From the NCBI RefSeq assembly GCF_004362055.1, contig NZ_SNXB01000019.1, forward strand, positions 1-41,914: a DNA stretch of 41,914 nucleotides, written 5' to 3'. The position numbers and the translations under genes were made by a program. The notes under the pieces are model-generated. The model searched no databases, had not been told where the DNA came from, and was given only the letters and a program-made list of their open reading frames with translations. Below, one piece after another: positions 15,495 to 23,767 of this stretch (the first letter of the stretch is position 1; each line of letters opens with the position of its first letter). The DNA comes from Flavobacterium sp. 245 (GTDB taxonomy: Bacteria; Bacteroidota; Bacteroidia; Flavobacteriales; Flavobacteriaceae).

Positions 15495-16583
15495 ATGAAT
15501 AAATTTAAATATTATTTTATTTTATTACTAGCTGGTATCGCTATGGTTTCTTGTAATAAGAGTGATGATGATGAAACCACGGTCGTAGTAAGAGATTATA
15601 AAGAGCAATATTTAAAAGATAAAGACTCTATCGAAAATTATTTAAAGACGAATTATATTGAGAGCGTTAGTGCTGATTATGATGTTGTAATAAAGAAAAT
15701 TCCTGCTGGAGGTACACAAACTTCAATTTGGGATCAAAAAACATATCCTTTAGAGTCTAGAGATGTTTATAATCATGATGTAGATTACAAGGTGTATTAT
15801 TTAACGTTAAGAAAAGGAACGGGTGAAGCTCCATGTAATTCAGATAGAATTTATGCTGCTTACTCGGGTAATTTGCTAAATGGAACTTTGTTCGATACAT
15901 CATACGGGTATGGAACTCAATTTGAGTTATTCGTTTATTCAGATGCTCCTGTAATCGATGGTTGGGGAGAAATCTTTCCTAAGTTTAGAACAGGCACATC
16001 TACTACTGCAGCAAATGGTGTAGTAACATATGATAATTACGGAGCAGGTGTAATGTTTTTGCCTTCGGGATTAGCTTATTACGCAAATGCACAAGATAAA
16101 ATTCCTTCATATTCTTGTTTGGTATTTAGTTTTAAATTATTTGGTCTATTGAGATTGGATCATGATATAAGAATAAATGGTACTGCAATATCTTCTGAAC
16201 CTGATGGTATTCCTGATTATTTGGAAGACGTTAATAAAGAAGGTAATGGTGTTGGGTATGTTTATGATTTAAGAGATAAAGTACGTTATCCAAATCCTCC
16301 AGCGTGGATGGTTGATGATACTGATGGTGATGGAATAGCTGATTTCTTGGATATTGATGATGATGGAGATGGTTATACGACTCGATTTGAAACAACAAAG
16401 CCTGCTGATGCTCCGGTTACTGGTATAAGTAAATATTATCCTTTTGATCCAATTCCGGATAATCCTAGCACGCCAAATGTTGATGAAAGCGAAACGTATG
16501 GTATTCCTGCATTTGGAGGTGATTATACTTCTCCAGGAAGATTAAGAATACATGTTGATAAAAATCATCATAGTGCAAAGTAA
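15495..16583 (+). CDS. FKBP-type prolyl isomerase lipoprotein with calcium-type repeats
   Basis: 362 residues. A lipoprotein signal peptide ends in a lipobox (IAMVSC, Cys-20), so it is probably anchored in the outer or inner membrane. The middle part is FKBP-like: APCNSDRIYAAYSGNLLNG and GTLFDTS are followed by DGWGEIFPKF and the closing LPSGLAYYANAQDKIPSYSCLVFSFKLF, spread over about residues 115-220. The region near 270-300 carries aspartate-rich TSP3-type repeats (DDTDGDGIADFLD, DIDDDGDGYTT) that would bind calcium. Such FKBP lipoproteins are common in Flavobacteriia, some in gliding or secretion. Whether isomerase activity remains is not clear. Confidence 0.85.
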   Translation: MNKFKYYFILLLAGIAMVSCNKSDDDETTVVVRDYKEQYLKDKDSIENYLKTNYIESVSADYDVVIKKIPAGGTQTSIWDQKTYPLESRDVYNHDVDYKVYYLTLRKGTGEAPCNSDRIYAAYSGNLLNGTLFDTSYGYGTQFELFVYSDAPVIDGWGEIFPKFRTGTSTTAANGVVTYDNYGAGVMFLPSGLAYYANAQDKIPSYSCLVFSFKLFGLLRLDHDIRINGTAISSEPDGIPDYLEDVNKEGNGVGYVYDLRDKVRYPNPPAWMVDDTDGDGIADFLDIDDDGDGYTTRFETTKPADAPVTGISKYYPFDPIPDNPSTPNVDESETYGIPAFGGDYTSPGRLRIHVDKNHHSAK

Positions 16584-16602
16584 TTAAGATAAAAATAGAA
16601 AT

Positions 16603-16638
16603 AAAAAAACCTCGAAATGTGAATTTCGAGGTTTTTTT
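16603..16638. terminator. Bidirectional terminator between FKBP and transketolase genes
   Basis: A perfect 16-bp stem: seven A then CCTCGAAAT (16603-16618) and ATTTCGAGG then seven T (16623-16638), with a 4-nt loop. It serves the lipoprotein gene on plus and the transketolase C-subunit gene on minus. Confidence 0.9.
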
Positions 16639-16659
16639 ATAAAGAAAGAAAAGTAAAAA

Positions 16660-17613
16660 TTATTTTCTGTTAATAACTCTTTCTACAGCTTCAACAATCG
16701 CTTGATTGTTCAGTTTGTATTTTTCCATTAATTGCTCTGGAGTTCCAGATTCTCCAAAACTATCTTTTACTGCAACAAATTCTTGTGGAGTTGGATTGTT
16801 TAAAGCTAATACACCTGAAACACTTTCTCCAAGACCTCCAAGGTAGTTGTGCTCTTCTGCAGTAACCACACATCTTGTTTTAGCAACCGATTTAAGAATA
16901 GCTTCTTCGTCAAGAGGTTTAATTGTATGAATGTTGATTACTTCAGCAGAAATTCCTTTTGCTTCTAATGCCTCAGCAGCAATAAGAGCTTCCCAAACTA
17001 AATGTCCTGTTGCAATAATAGTAACATCTGTTCCTTCGTTTAGTAAAATTGCTTTTCCAATTACGAATGGTTCGTCAGCAGGAGTGAAGTTCGCCACAAC
17101 TGGACGTCCAAAACGTAAATAAGCAGGTCCATGGTGATCTGCTAATGCTATTGTAGCGGCTTTAGTCTGGTTGTAATCGCAAGTATTGATTACAGTCATT
17201 CCTGGTAACATTTTCATTAATCCGATATCTTCTAGAATTTGGTGAGTTGCACCATCTTCTCCTAGAGTTAAACCAGCGTGAGAAGCACAGATTTTTACAT
17301 TTTTATCTGAATAAGCAACAGATTGACGAATTTGATCGTAAACTCTTCCTGTAGAGAAGTTAGCGAAAGTTCCAGTAAAAGGAATTTTTCCACCAATAGT
17401 TAAGCCTGCAGCGATTCCGATCATGTTAGCTTCAGCAATTCCAATTTGGAAAAAACGCTCTGGGTGATTTTTTTTGAATTCATCAAATTTTAATGATCCA
17501 ATTAAATCTGCACATAATGCTACAACATTTTCGTTTTTTTGACCTAGTTCAGTCATTCCCGCTCCAAAACCTGAACGAGTATCTTTACTTCCTGTATTTT
17601 CGTATTTTTTCAT
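16660..17613 (-). CDS. Transketolase, C-terminal subunit
   Basis: 317 residues that correspond to the pyrimidine-binding and C-terminal domains of transketolase. The cofactor-activating glutamate is in IGIAEANMIGIAAG. Other family stretches are FANFSTGRVYDQIRQSVAYS, HAGLTLGEDGATHQ and YLRFGRP. Alone it lacks the diphosphate-binding half, which is encoded by the upstream gene 74 bp away. The two would assemble into one enzyme exchanging two-carbon units in the pentose phosphate pathway. A 1-deoxyxylulose-5-phosphate synthase-like role is a less likely alternative. Confidence 0.92.
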   Translation of the reverse strand: MKKYENTGSKDTRSGFGAGMTELGQKNENVVALCADLIGSLKFDEFKKNHPERFFQIGIAEANMIGIAAGLTIGGKIPFTGTFANFSTGRVYDQIRQSVAYSDKNVKICASHAGLTLGEDGATHQILEDIGLMKMLPGMTVINTCDYNQTKAATIALADHHGPAYLRFGRPVVANFTPADEPFVIGKAILLNEGTDVTIIATGHLVWEALIAAEALEAKGISAEVINIHTIKPLDEEAILKSVAKTRCVVTAEEHNYLGGLGESVSGVLALNNPTPQEFVAVKDSFGESGTPEQLMEKYKLNNQAIVEAVERVINRK

Positions 17614-17621
17614 TTTTGTCT

Positions 17622-17687
17622 TTTTGCTGTACGCAATAGGCTGTAGGCAATAGGCATAAAGCTTACTGCTTAAAGCTTATAGCTTTT
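17622..17687. repeat. Short-repeat spacer between transketolase halves
   Basis: The gap contains a 14-nt near-repeat (CTGTAcGCAATAGG, CTGTAgGCAATAGG) and then partly self-complementary AAGCTT-rich copies. The pattern resembles low-complexity repeats in other gaps of this window. It may fold in the RNA and set the ratio of the two subunits, but this is inference. Confidence 0.5.
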
Positions 17688-18539
17688 TTAATAATCGATT
17701 TGATCTGCAGAATAGTTTTGAGCTAAAGCGGCTGCCAACTGATCGTTGTTTGGCGCTTTACCATGCCAAGCATGTGTGTGCATCATAAAGTCTACTCCGT
17801 TACCCATTTCAGTGTATAATAAAATACAAACTGGTTTTCCTTTTCCTGTTCTTGATTTAGCATCAGTTAAACCAGCAAGGATAGCATCAATGCTGTTCCC
17901 TTCTTTAATTTCAAGAACATCCCAGTCAAAAGCTTCGAATTTTGCGCGAAGGCTTCCCATTGGTAAAACTTCGTCAGTTGTTCCGTCAATTTGTTTTCCG
18001 TTAACGTCTACAGTTGCAATAATGTTGTCTACTTTTTTAGCAGAAGCATACATAATTGCTTCCCAGTTTTGACCTTCCTGTAATTCTCCGTCTCCGTGCA
18101 AAGTATAAACAATATGATTGTCTTTGTTTAATTTTTTAGCTTGTGCTGCCCCAAGAGCTACAGATAAACCTTGTCCTAATGACCCAGATGCAATACGAAC
18201 TCCAGGTAAACCTTCATGAGTTGTTGGGTGACCTTGTAAACGAGAATCTAATAATCTAAAAGTAGCAAGTTCTGATATTGGAAAATAACCGCTGCGTGCT
18301 AAAACGCTGTAAAATACTGGAGAGATATGTCCATTTGAAAGGAAAAATAAATCTTCTCCAATTCCGTTCATATCAAAACCTTCTTTGCGGTCCATAATAT
18401 TTTGATATAGTGTTACCAAAAATTCAGTACAACCTAATGAACCACCTGGGTGTCCAGAGTTTACAGCATGTACCATTCTAAGAATGTCTCTTCTTACTTG
18501 GATCGTTAAATCGCTTAATTGTTGTGTGTTAGGCTTCAT
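17688..18539 (-). CDS. Transketolase, N-terminal subunit
   Basis: 283 residues that equal the thiamine-diphosphate binding half of transketolase. Visible landmarks are NSGHPGGSLGCTEFLVTLY, FFLSNGHISPVFYSVLARSG, ASGSLGQGLSVALGAA, and the TPP motif GDGELQEGQ followed by NIIATVDVNGKQIDG. It is the first gene of a two-gene operon with the C-subunit. The arrangement is known in several Bacteroidota, archaea and Firmicutes. It has a complete promoter upstream (18566-18597). Confidence 0.93.
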   Translation of the reverse strand: MKPNTQQLSDLTIQVRRDILRMVHAVNSGHPGGSLGCTEFLVTLYQNIMDRKEGFDMNGIGEDLFFLSNGHISPVFYSVLARSGYFPISELATFRLLDSRLQGHPTTHEGLPGVRIASGSLGQGLSVALGAAQAKKLNKDNHIVYTLHGDGELQEGQNWEAIMYASAKKVDNIIATVDVNGKQIDGTTDEVLPMGSLRAKFEAFDWDVLEIKEGNSIDAILAGLTDAKSRTGKGKPVCILLYTEMGNGVDFMMHTHAWHGKAPNNDQLAAALAQNYSADQIDY

Positions 18540-18565
18540 TTTATATGTAAAATTTTAAACTGAAG

Positions 18566-18597
18566 CAAAAGTAATTGTTATTTTGCGGGGAGACAAA
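18566..18597 (-). promoter_or_regulatory. Promoter of the transketolase operon
   Basis: On the minus strand TTTG (18594-18597), a 20-bp spacer and TACTTTTG (18566-18573) fit the Bacteroidota consensus. The ATG lies 26 bp further on. Confidence 0.8.
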
Positions 18598-18694
18598 TGA
18601 TTTTCTGCTTTAGTTTACTGCAATTGTTAAATTTTTTTGCCTTTTTTTTATCAGATTTGAGGAAAAATCGAGATATCGATAATTGCCGAAAAAG

Positions 18695-18763
18695 TTTTGC
18701 CACAGATTAAATGGATTATAGTGATTTTTGAAATCGTATTAATCCATTTAACCTGTGGCAAAA
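18695..18763. repeat. Large inverted repeat (dispersed-type element)
   Basis: A 24-bp arm beginning TTTTGCCACAGATTAAATGG (18695-18718) pairs with its complement at 18740-18763 with a single mismatch, and the loop has a further GATTT/AAATC pairing. Sequences starting GCCACAGATTAAATGGATT are, from memory, scattered in Flavobacterium intergenic DNA. It sits downstream of the acidic-protein gene, where it could act as that gene's terminator. Confidence 0.75.
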
Positions 18764-18792
18764 AAAATAGTTGTAGAAATTTGATAGTATGA

Positions 18793-19092
18793 TTAATTAG
18801 TGTCGCTTTCGCTGTAAAAATTATTTTCTTCGTCTTCTGATCCAATTTCTTCCTGATCATCATCTAGTTCGGCGCCCGGAACATCAAGATTATCTCCGAG
18901 TTTATCACTGTTTTGTTTCCATTCGTGATTGTCCTGATTGACAATTCTTTCTCCAGAAATGTCTTCTGGGTCAACATCTTCAAGTTTGTCTTCTTGATTG
19001 TAAATGTCTTCGCTTGCCGGATAGTCTAAATTCTCCAGATTTCTTTCGATTTGATCTTCTTTTATTGGATTGTTTTCTTCTGAGGTTATCAT
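18793..19092 (-). CDS. Conserved acidic hypothetical protein
   Basis: 99 residues, no signal peptide or membrane segment, very rich in Asp, Glu and Asn and probably disordered. The C-terminal stretch DNLDVPGAELDDDQEEIGS followed by EDEENNFYS is one I recall as conserved in Bacteroidota hypothetical proteins, which supports a real gene. No function can be given. It is divergent from tgt and followed by the inverted repeat at 18695-18763. Confidence 0.75.
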   Translation of the reverse strand: MITSEENNPIKEDQIERNLENLDYPASEDIYNQEDKLEDVDPEDISGERIVNQDNHEWKQNSDKLGDNLDVPGAELDDDQEEIGSEDEENNFYSESDTN

Positions 19093-19280
19093 GATTTCTA
19101 TATTTAATTGATTTATAATGTTTTGTAATTCATTAAAATTAAGAAATCAATACTCTTGTTGTGTTATACTTTAGTGAGTTGGTTGTTGTAATTTTTACAT
19201 TTGAATTGTTTCTTGAAAAACGATCATCTCTTTGCGTTAGGGATTACTTCACTAATGTTTTTATTTTTATTAGAGTTCAG
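19093..19280. other. Intergenic region between the acidic protein and the repeat element
   Basis: AT-rich, no supported gene. Short reading frames at 19161-19401 overlap the repeat element that follows, start at weak codons, and show no family features. A GCGTTAGGGAT phrase near 19234 may belong to the repeat. Confidence 0.4.
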
Positions 19281-19390
19281 TGTACTTCGTTTGAAACGGC
19301 ATCCTTTTGTGACAAATGTCAGGACTCAATTAACAATGAATTTTCCTGGAACAAAAGATATAGTGGATAGCCCGACCGGAGGGAACGTCC
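19281..19390. repeat. Structured repeat element, copy A
   Basis: On the minus strand it reads GCTATCCACTA, then ATATCTTTTGT, about 40 nt of loop, then ACAAAAGGAT. CCTTTTGT (19303-19310) pairs with ACAAAAG (19351-19357) and an inner CAGGA/TCCTG pair (19320-19324, 19344-19348) stabilises the loop. The core GCTATCCrCTA, ATCTTTTGT and ACAAAAGGAT is shared with copy B at 41740-41841. No protein reading frame is supported. Confidence 0.65.
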
Positions 19391-19495
19391 AAATGAATTA
19401 AAAGTTTCAGGTTTTCTTTGTTTAAAGTTTCAAGTTGATCATTATCTAATTTTCTAATTGCCAAATTATCTAATTAAAAATCTCTGAAATTAGCG

Positions 19496-19503
19496 TATCT
19501 TTG
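19496..19503 (+). promoter_or_regulatory. -7 element of tgt
   Basis: TATCTTTG fits TAnnTTTG and lies 20 bp before the tgt ATG. No TTG is found at the expected -33 position. Confidence 0.5.
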
Positions 19504-19523
19504 CCGACTGAAAAAAGAAACAG

Positions 19524-20654
19524 ATGAAGTTTGATTTATTACAAAAAGATCCGCAATCTAAAGCGAGAGCGGGAAGTATTACTACAGATCACGGCGTAAT
19601 TGAAACGCCTATTTTTATGCCTGTTGGTACAGTTGCTTCGGTAAAAGGGGTACATCAGCGTGAATTGAAAAACGATATTAATCCAGATATTATCCTTGGA
19701 AATACGTATCATTTATATTTGCGTCCGCAGACAGAAATTCTTGAAAAAGCTGGGGGATTGCATAAATTCATGAATTGGGATCGTAATATTTTGACTGATT
19801 CTGGAGGATATCAGGTGTATTCTCTTTCTTCAAATCGAAAAATTAAGGAAGAAGGAGTGAAGTTCAAATCGCATATTGATGGTTCTTACCACTTTTTTAC
19901 ACCAGAAAATGTAATGGAAATTCAGCGTACCATTGGTGCTGATATTATTATGGCTTTTGATGAGTGTACTCCATATCCTTGTGATTACAGATATGCGCAA
20001 AGATCAATGCATATGACACACCGCTGGTTAGACAGATGTATTAATCATTTGGAAAAAGTTCCTTATAAATACGGTTACGAACAAACATTTTTCCCGATTG
20101 TTCAGGGAAGTACGTATAAAGATTTACGCCGTCAGTCGGCTGAATATATTGCTAATTCTGGACAGCAAGGAAATGCAATTGGTGGACTTTCTGTTGGTGA
20201 GCCTGCTGAAGAAATGTACGCGATGACTGAGGTTGTTTGCGAAATTTTGCCAGAAGATAAACCTCGTTATTTAATGGGTGTTGGAACTCCTATAAATATT
20301 CTTGAAAATATTGCGTTAGGAATTGATATGTTTGACTGTGTTATGCCAACGCGTAATGCGAGAAACGGAATGTTGTTTACGGCAAACGGAACAATTAATA
20401 TCAAGAATAAAAAGTGGGAAGCTGATTTTTCTCCAATTGATGAAATGGGGCACACTTTTGTGGATACTGAATATACAAAAGCATATTTACGTCACTTATT
20501 TGCTGCTAACGAATATTTAGGAAAACAAATCGCGACGATTCATAATCTTGGTTTTTATATGTGGTTGGTTCGTGAAGCGAGAAAACATATCTTAGCTGGA
20601 GATTTTAGACCATGGAAAGAAATGATGGTTAAAAATATGAGTCAAAGACTTTAA
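19524..20654 (+). CDS. tgt: tRNA-guanine transglycosylase lacking the zinc cysteines
   Basis: Exchanges guanine-34 for a queuosine precursor in GUN-anticodon tRNAs. 376 residues. The catalytic base region DSGGYQVYSLSS (about 93-104), the GGLSVGEP stretch and the nucleophile region GIDMFDCVMPTRNARNG are intact. The zinc site is not: where E. coli Tgt has CDCYTC, this protein has GHTFVD (309-314), so all three zinc cysteines are replaced, although the last ligand's histidine (TIHNL) remains. The next gene is the lptG-like one. Confidence 0.95.
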   Translation: MKFDLLQKDPQSKARAGSITTDHGVIETPIFMPVGTVASVKGVHQRELKNDINPDIILGNTYHLYLRPQTEILEKAGGLHKFMNWDRNILTDSGGYQVYSLSSNRKIKEEGVKFKSHIDGSYHFFTPENVMEIQRTIGADIIMAFDECTPYPCDYRYAQRSMHMTHRWLDRCINHLEKVPYKYGYEQTFFPIVQGSTYKDLRRQSAEYIANSGQQGNAIGGLSVGEPAEEMYAMTEVVCEILPEDKPRYLMGVGTPINILENIALGIDMFDCVMPTRNARNGMLFTANGTINIKNKKWEADFSPIDEMGHTFVDTEYTKAYLRHLFAANEYLGKQIATIHNLGFYMWLVREARKHILAGDFRPWKEMMVKNMSQRL

Positions 20655-20663
20655 AATATGTTG

Positions 20664-20703
20664 ATTTGTTTAATCGTTTATTCGGTTAAACGATTAAACA
20701 AAT
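20664..20703. repeat. Perfect 16-bp inverted repeat between tgt and lptG-like
   Basis: ATTTGTTTAATCGTTT (20664-20679) and its exact complement (20688-20703) enclose an 8-nt loop, followed by a third partial copy (AATCGATTAAAC). It has no T-run, so it is not a classical terminator. It could be a processing or regulatory hairpin in a tgt-lptG transcript. Confidence 0.7.
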
Positions 20704-20721
20704 AATCGATTAAACTTTACT

Positions 20722-21810
20722 ATGTTAACGATAATAGATAAGTATATTTTAAAAAGATATTTAGCCACTTTTTCGGTGATGATCTTATTATTTATTCCGA
20801 TTGGGATTGTAATTGACGTTTCTGAAAAAGTGAATAAAATGCTGGAGAACAAAATTCCGTTTATGGATATTGCGTTCTATTACTACAACTTTACTATTTA
20901 TTTTGCAAATTCTCTTTTTCCGATATTTTTGTTTTTATCGGTAATCTGGTTTACTTCAAAATTGGCAAATAATACAGAGATTATTGCAATTTTAAGTTCG
21001 GGAATTTCATTTACCCGTTTTTTAAGACCTTATATTATTGGCGCTTCGATCGTTTCGGTTTTTGTGCTTTTGATGGGATTTTTTATTGTTCCTGCGGCAA
21101 GTGAAGGTTTTAATAATTTTAGATATACTTATTTAAAAGGAAACGGAAAAGAGTTGATGCGTGGCGAAAACACAAATGTTTATCGCCAAATTAACGATCA
21201 CGATTTTATTTTTGTAAACAGTTTTAACGAAGAATCTAAAACGGCGTTTAATTTTACCTTGGAACATTTTGAAAAGGAAAAAATGACGTATAAAATTTCA
21301 GCAAGCCGAATTAAATGGGATCCTAAAAAAAGAACCTATGTTTTGTACGATTATACTAAAAGAACTGTTGGCGAATTGAATGACATAATCGAAAAGGTTC
21401 CTGAAAAAGAAGTAAAGTTTAAGTTTGAATTGGCCGATTTAACGCCAGTTGTTTATATTGCTGAGACGCTTTCGTTAGGGAAATTGATTGATTTTATTGA
21501 AAAAGAGCGAAAAAGAGGTTCAGGAAATATCAATACTTATCTGGTCGTACTTTATAAAAAATATAGTGTACCGGTTTCTGCCTTTATTTTAACTATTATT
21601 GCCGTTGCGGTTTCGTCAATGAAGCGTCGTGGCGGAATGGGAACCAATTTAGCGATCGGAATTGCAATTGCTTTCTCATTTGTGTTCTTTGATAAAATAT
21701 TTGGAACCCTTGCCGAAAAATCTACATTCTCACCTTTATTAGCTGTTTGGTTCCCGAATATTGTCTTCGGAATTCTAGCGGTTTACCTATTACGTAATGC
21801 GAAACGATAA
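20722..21810 (+). CDS. LptF/LptG (YjgP/YjgQ) family permease
   Basis: A 362-residue inner membrane protein with an N-terminal pair of helices near residues 15-35 and 60-80, one near 103-124, a large periplasmic domain about 130-260, and C-terminal helices around 277-300, 306-325 and 336-358. The family feature is the lead-in DKYILKRYLATFSVM. LptF and LptG form the LptB2FG lipopolysaccharide extractor with LptB. Which of the two it is cannot be decided, so no symbol is given. The next gene overlaps it by 14 bp. Confidence 0.85.
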   Translation: MLTIIDKYILKRYLATFSVMILLFIPIGIVIDVSEKVNKMLENKIPFMDIAFYYYNFTIYFANSLFPIFLFLSVIWFTSKLANNTEIIAILSSGISFTRFLRPYIIGASIVSVFVLLMGFFIVPAASEGFNNFRYTYLKGNGKELMRGENTNVYRQINDHDFIFVNSFNEESKTAFNFTLEHFEKEKMTYKISASRIKWDPKKRTYVLYDYTKRTVGELNDIIEKVPEKEVKFKFELADLTPVVYIAETLSLGKLIDFIEKERKRGSGNINTYLVVLYKKYSVPVSAFILTIIAVAVSSMKRRGGMGTNLAIGIAIAFSFVFFDKIFGTLAEKSTFSPLLAVWFPNIVFGILAVYLLRNAKR

Positions 21811-22684
21811 TTTAAAAAGTTATTTAAATCTTCATTTAATTGTTTTTATCTGGGGTTTTACAGCCATTTTGGGCGCTCTTATCACCATTGATGCTGATAA
21901 TTTAGTTTGGTTCAGAATGCTTATTGCAATGTTTTTTTTAGGAGCATTTATAATTTATAAAAAACAGTCTTTTCAGGTTCCAATAAAAGAGCTTTTCAAG
22001 CTTATTTTTGTTGGTTTGTTGATTGCTCTGCATTGGATTTTCTTTTTTAAAGCAATTCATGTTTCCAATGTTTCAATTACGCTTTCAATATTTTCTCTTG
22101 GTGCATTCTTTGCTTCTTTGTTAGAGCCCCTTTTTTATGGAAGAAAAATATTGTTTTACGAGGTTTTCTTCGGATTGGTAATTATTGCCGGACTTGCTTT
22201 GATATTGCAGGTCGAGATTAAATATCTAACAGGTGTTTATTATGCATTAGCAGCGATAATTCTGGGTGTTGTGTTTACTTTGCTGAACGGAAAATTAATC
22301 GCAGATCACGAACCTTCGGTTATTACATTTTATGAATTTGGCGCCGGAGTTTTTTTCATCACTATTTATTTTTTATTTCAAGGTAAATTCACTGCCGATT
22401 TCTTTACGCTGTCATTAAACAATTGGATTCTGCTGCTTATTTTGGCATCAATTTGTACAGCATATGCTTTTACTGCATCGGTAAAAGTAATGCAGCGATT
22501 AACGCCTTATACAGTAATGTTAACGACTAATTTAGAGCCTGTTTACGGAATTATGCTGGCTTATTTTATTTTGGGCGGAAAAGAAAAAATGAGTACTGAA
22601 TTTTATATTGGTGCGGTCATAATTATCATTACAGTTATTTTAAATGGTGTTTTTAAACATTATAAAAACAAGAAAGAAGTGTAA
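21797..22684 (+). CDS. EamA-family transporter (DMT superfamily)
   Basis: 295 residues with about ten transmembrane helices in two EamA repeats. The first repeat starts with LHLIVFIWGFTAILGALITI, and the second one around YYALAAIILGVVFTLLNGKL. The PYTVMLTTNLEPVYGIMLAY stretch near the end of the second repeat is typical. Substrate unknown; members export metabolites or amino acids. Its ATG lies inside the lptG-like gene, so the two are translationally coupled. Confidence 0.9.
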   Translation: MRNDNLKSYLNLHLIVFIWGFTAILGALITIDADNLVWFRMLIAMFFLGAFIIYKKQSFQVPIKELFKLIFVGLLIALHWIFFFKAIHVSNVSITLSIFSLGAFFASLLEPLFYGRKILFYEVFFGLVIIAGLALILQVEIKYLTGVYYALAAIILGVVFTLLNGKLIADHEPSVITFYEFGAGVFFITIYFLFQGKFTADFFTLSLNNWILLLILASICTAYAFTASVKVMQRLTPYTVMLTTNLEPVYGIMLAYFILGGKEKMSTEFYIGAVIIIITVILNGVFKHYKNKKEV

Positions 22685-22756
22685 TAATTTACGTATCTTT
22701 TAAATCACAATTTGATACTTTACTAACAATTAACTATGCCAATGATATAATATTTT

Positions 22757-22764
22757 TATATTTG
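22757..22764 (+). promoter_or_regulatory. -7 element of accA
   Basis: TATATTTG fits TAnnTTTG, 32 bp before the accA ATG. A good -33 TTG is not evident. Confidence 0.5.
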
Positions 22765-22796
22765 CGGTTCGATTTAAAAACAAAATTCAAAAATCC

Positions 22797-23750
22797 ATGG
22801 AATATTTAGATTTTGAGCTTCCAATCAAAGAACTTGAAGACCAGTTACAAAAGTGTGTAATAATTGGAAAAGAATCTGAGGTTGATGTAACAGCAACTTG
22901 CAAGGAAATCAACAAAAAATTAGTAGAAACTAAGAAAGAAATATATAAAAACCTTACGGCTTGGCAGCGTGTACAATTGTCAAGGCACCCAAACAGACCT
23001 TATACTTTAGATTATATCAGAGCAATTTGCGGTGATACTTTTTTAGAACTTCATGGAGACAGAAGTTTTAAAGATGATAAAGCAATGGTTGGCGGTCTAG
23101 GAAAAATAAACGGTCAGTCGTTTATGATTATTGGACAGCAAAAAGGTTTTAATACAAAAACACGTCAGTACCGTAATTTTGGTATGGCAAACCCAGAAGG
23201 ATACCGTAAAGCTTTGCGTTTAATGAAAATGGCAGAGAAATTCGGAATTCCAGTGCTTACTTTAGTTGATACTCCAGGTGCATATCCAGGACTTGAAGCT
23301 GAAGAAAGAGGGCAAGGGGAAGCAATTGCAAGAAATATTTTTGAAATGGTTCGTTTACAAGTGCCAATTATCACCATTATTGTAGGTGAAGGTGCTTCGG
23401 GAGGAGCTTTAGGAATTGGTGTTGGAGATAAAGTTTACATGTTGGAAAATACTTGGTATTCTGTAATTTCTCCAGAATCTTGTTCTTCAATTTTATGGAA
23501 AAGCTGGGAGTACAAAGAACGTGCTGCAGATGCTTTGAAATTGACTTCATCTGACATGAAAAAACAAAAATTAGTTGATGATGTTATTCCAGAACCACTT
23601 GGCGGAGCACACTATGACCGCGAAACTACTTTTAAAACAGTGGCGGAATATATTACTAAAGGATATAACGAATTGAAAGACTTATCAACAGCCGACTTAA
23701 TTGCCCAGAGAATGGACAAATACAGTAATATGGGGGAGTTTAAAGAGTAA
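22797..23750 (+). CDS. accA: Acetyl-CoA carboxylase carboxyltransferase alpha subunit
   Basis: Alpha half of the carboxyltransferase that moves CO2 from biotin to acetyl-CoA, giving malonyl-CoA for fatty acid synthesis; AccD is not in this window. The 317-residue length is normal. Family landmarks are YIRAICGDTFLELHGDR, FNTKTRQYRNFGMANPEGYR, TLVDTPGAYPGLEAEERGQ, and the oxyanion region VGEGASGGALGIGVGD. Ends at a strong terminator. Confidence 0.97.
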   Translation: MEYLDFELPIKELEDQLQKCVIIGKESEVDVTATCKEINKKLVETKKEIYKNLTAWQRVQLSRHPNRPYTLDYIRAICGDTFLELHGDRSFKDDKAMVGGLGKINGQSFMIIGQQKGFNTKTRQYRNFGMANPEGYRKALRLMKMAEKFGIPVLTLVDTPGAYPGLEAEERGQGEAIARNIFEMVRLQVPIITIIVGEGASGGALGIGVGDKVYMLENTWYSVISPESCSSILWKSWEYKERAADALKLTSSDMKKQKLVDDVIPEPLGGAHYDRETTFKTVAEYITKGYNELKDLSTADLIAQRMDKYSNMGEFKE

Positions 23751-23767
23751 ATTCATATAATATGATT

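Noticed and set aside
18651..18863. A 70-codon minus-strand frame
   Set aside because: It spans the large inverted repeat and overlaps the 3' part of the conserved acidic protein gene in another frame.
19161..19401. Overlapping plus-strand reading frames of 66-69 codons before tgt
   Set aside because: Both cover the structured repeat element, lack a promoter or good start, and show no family features.
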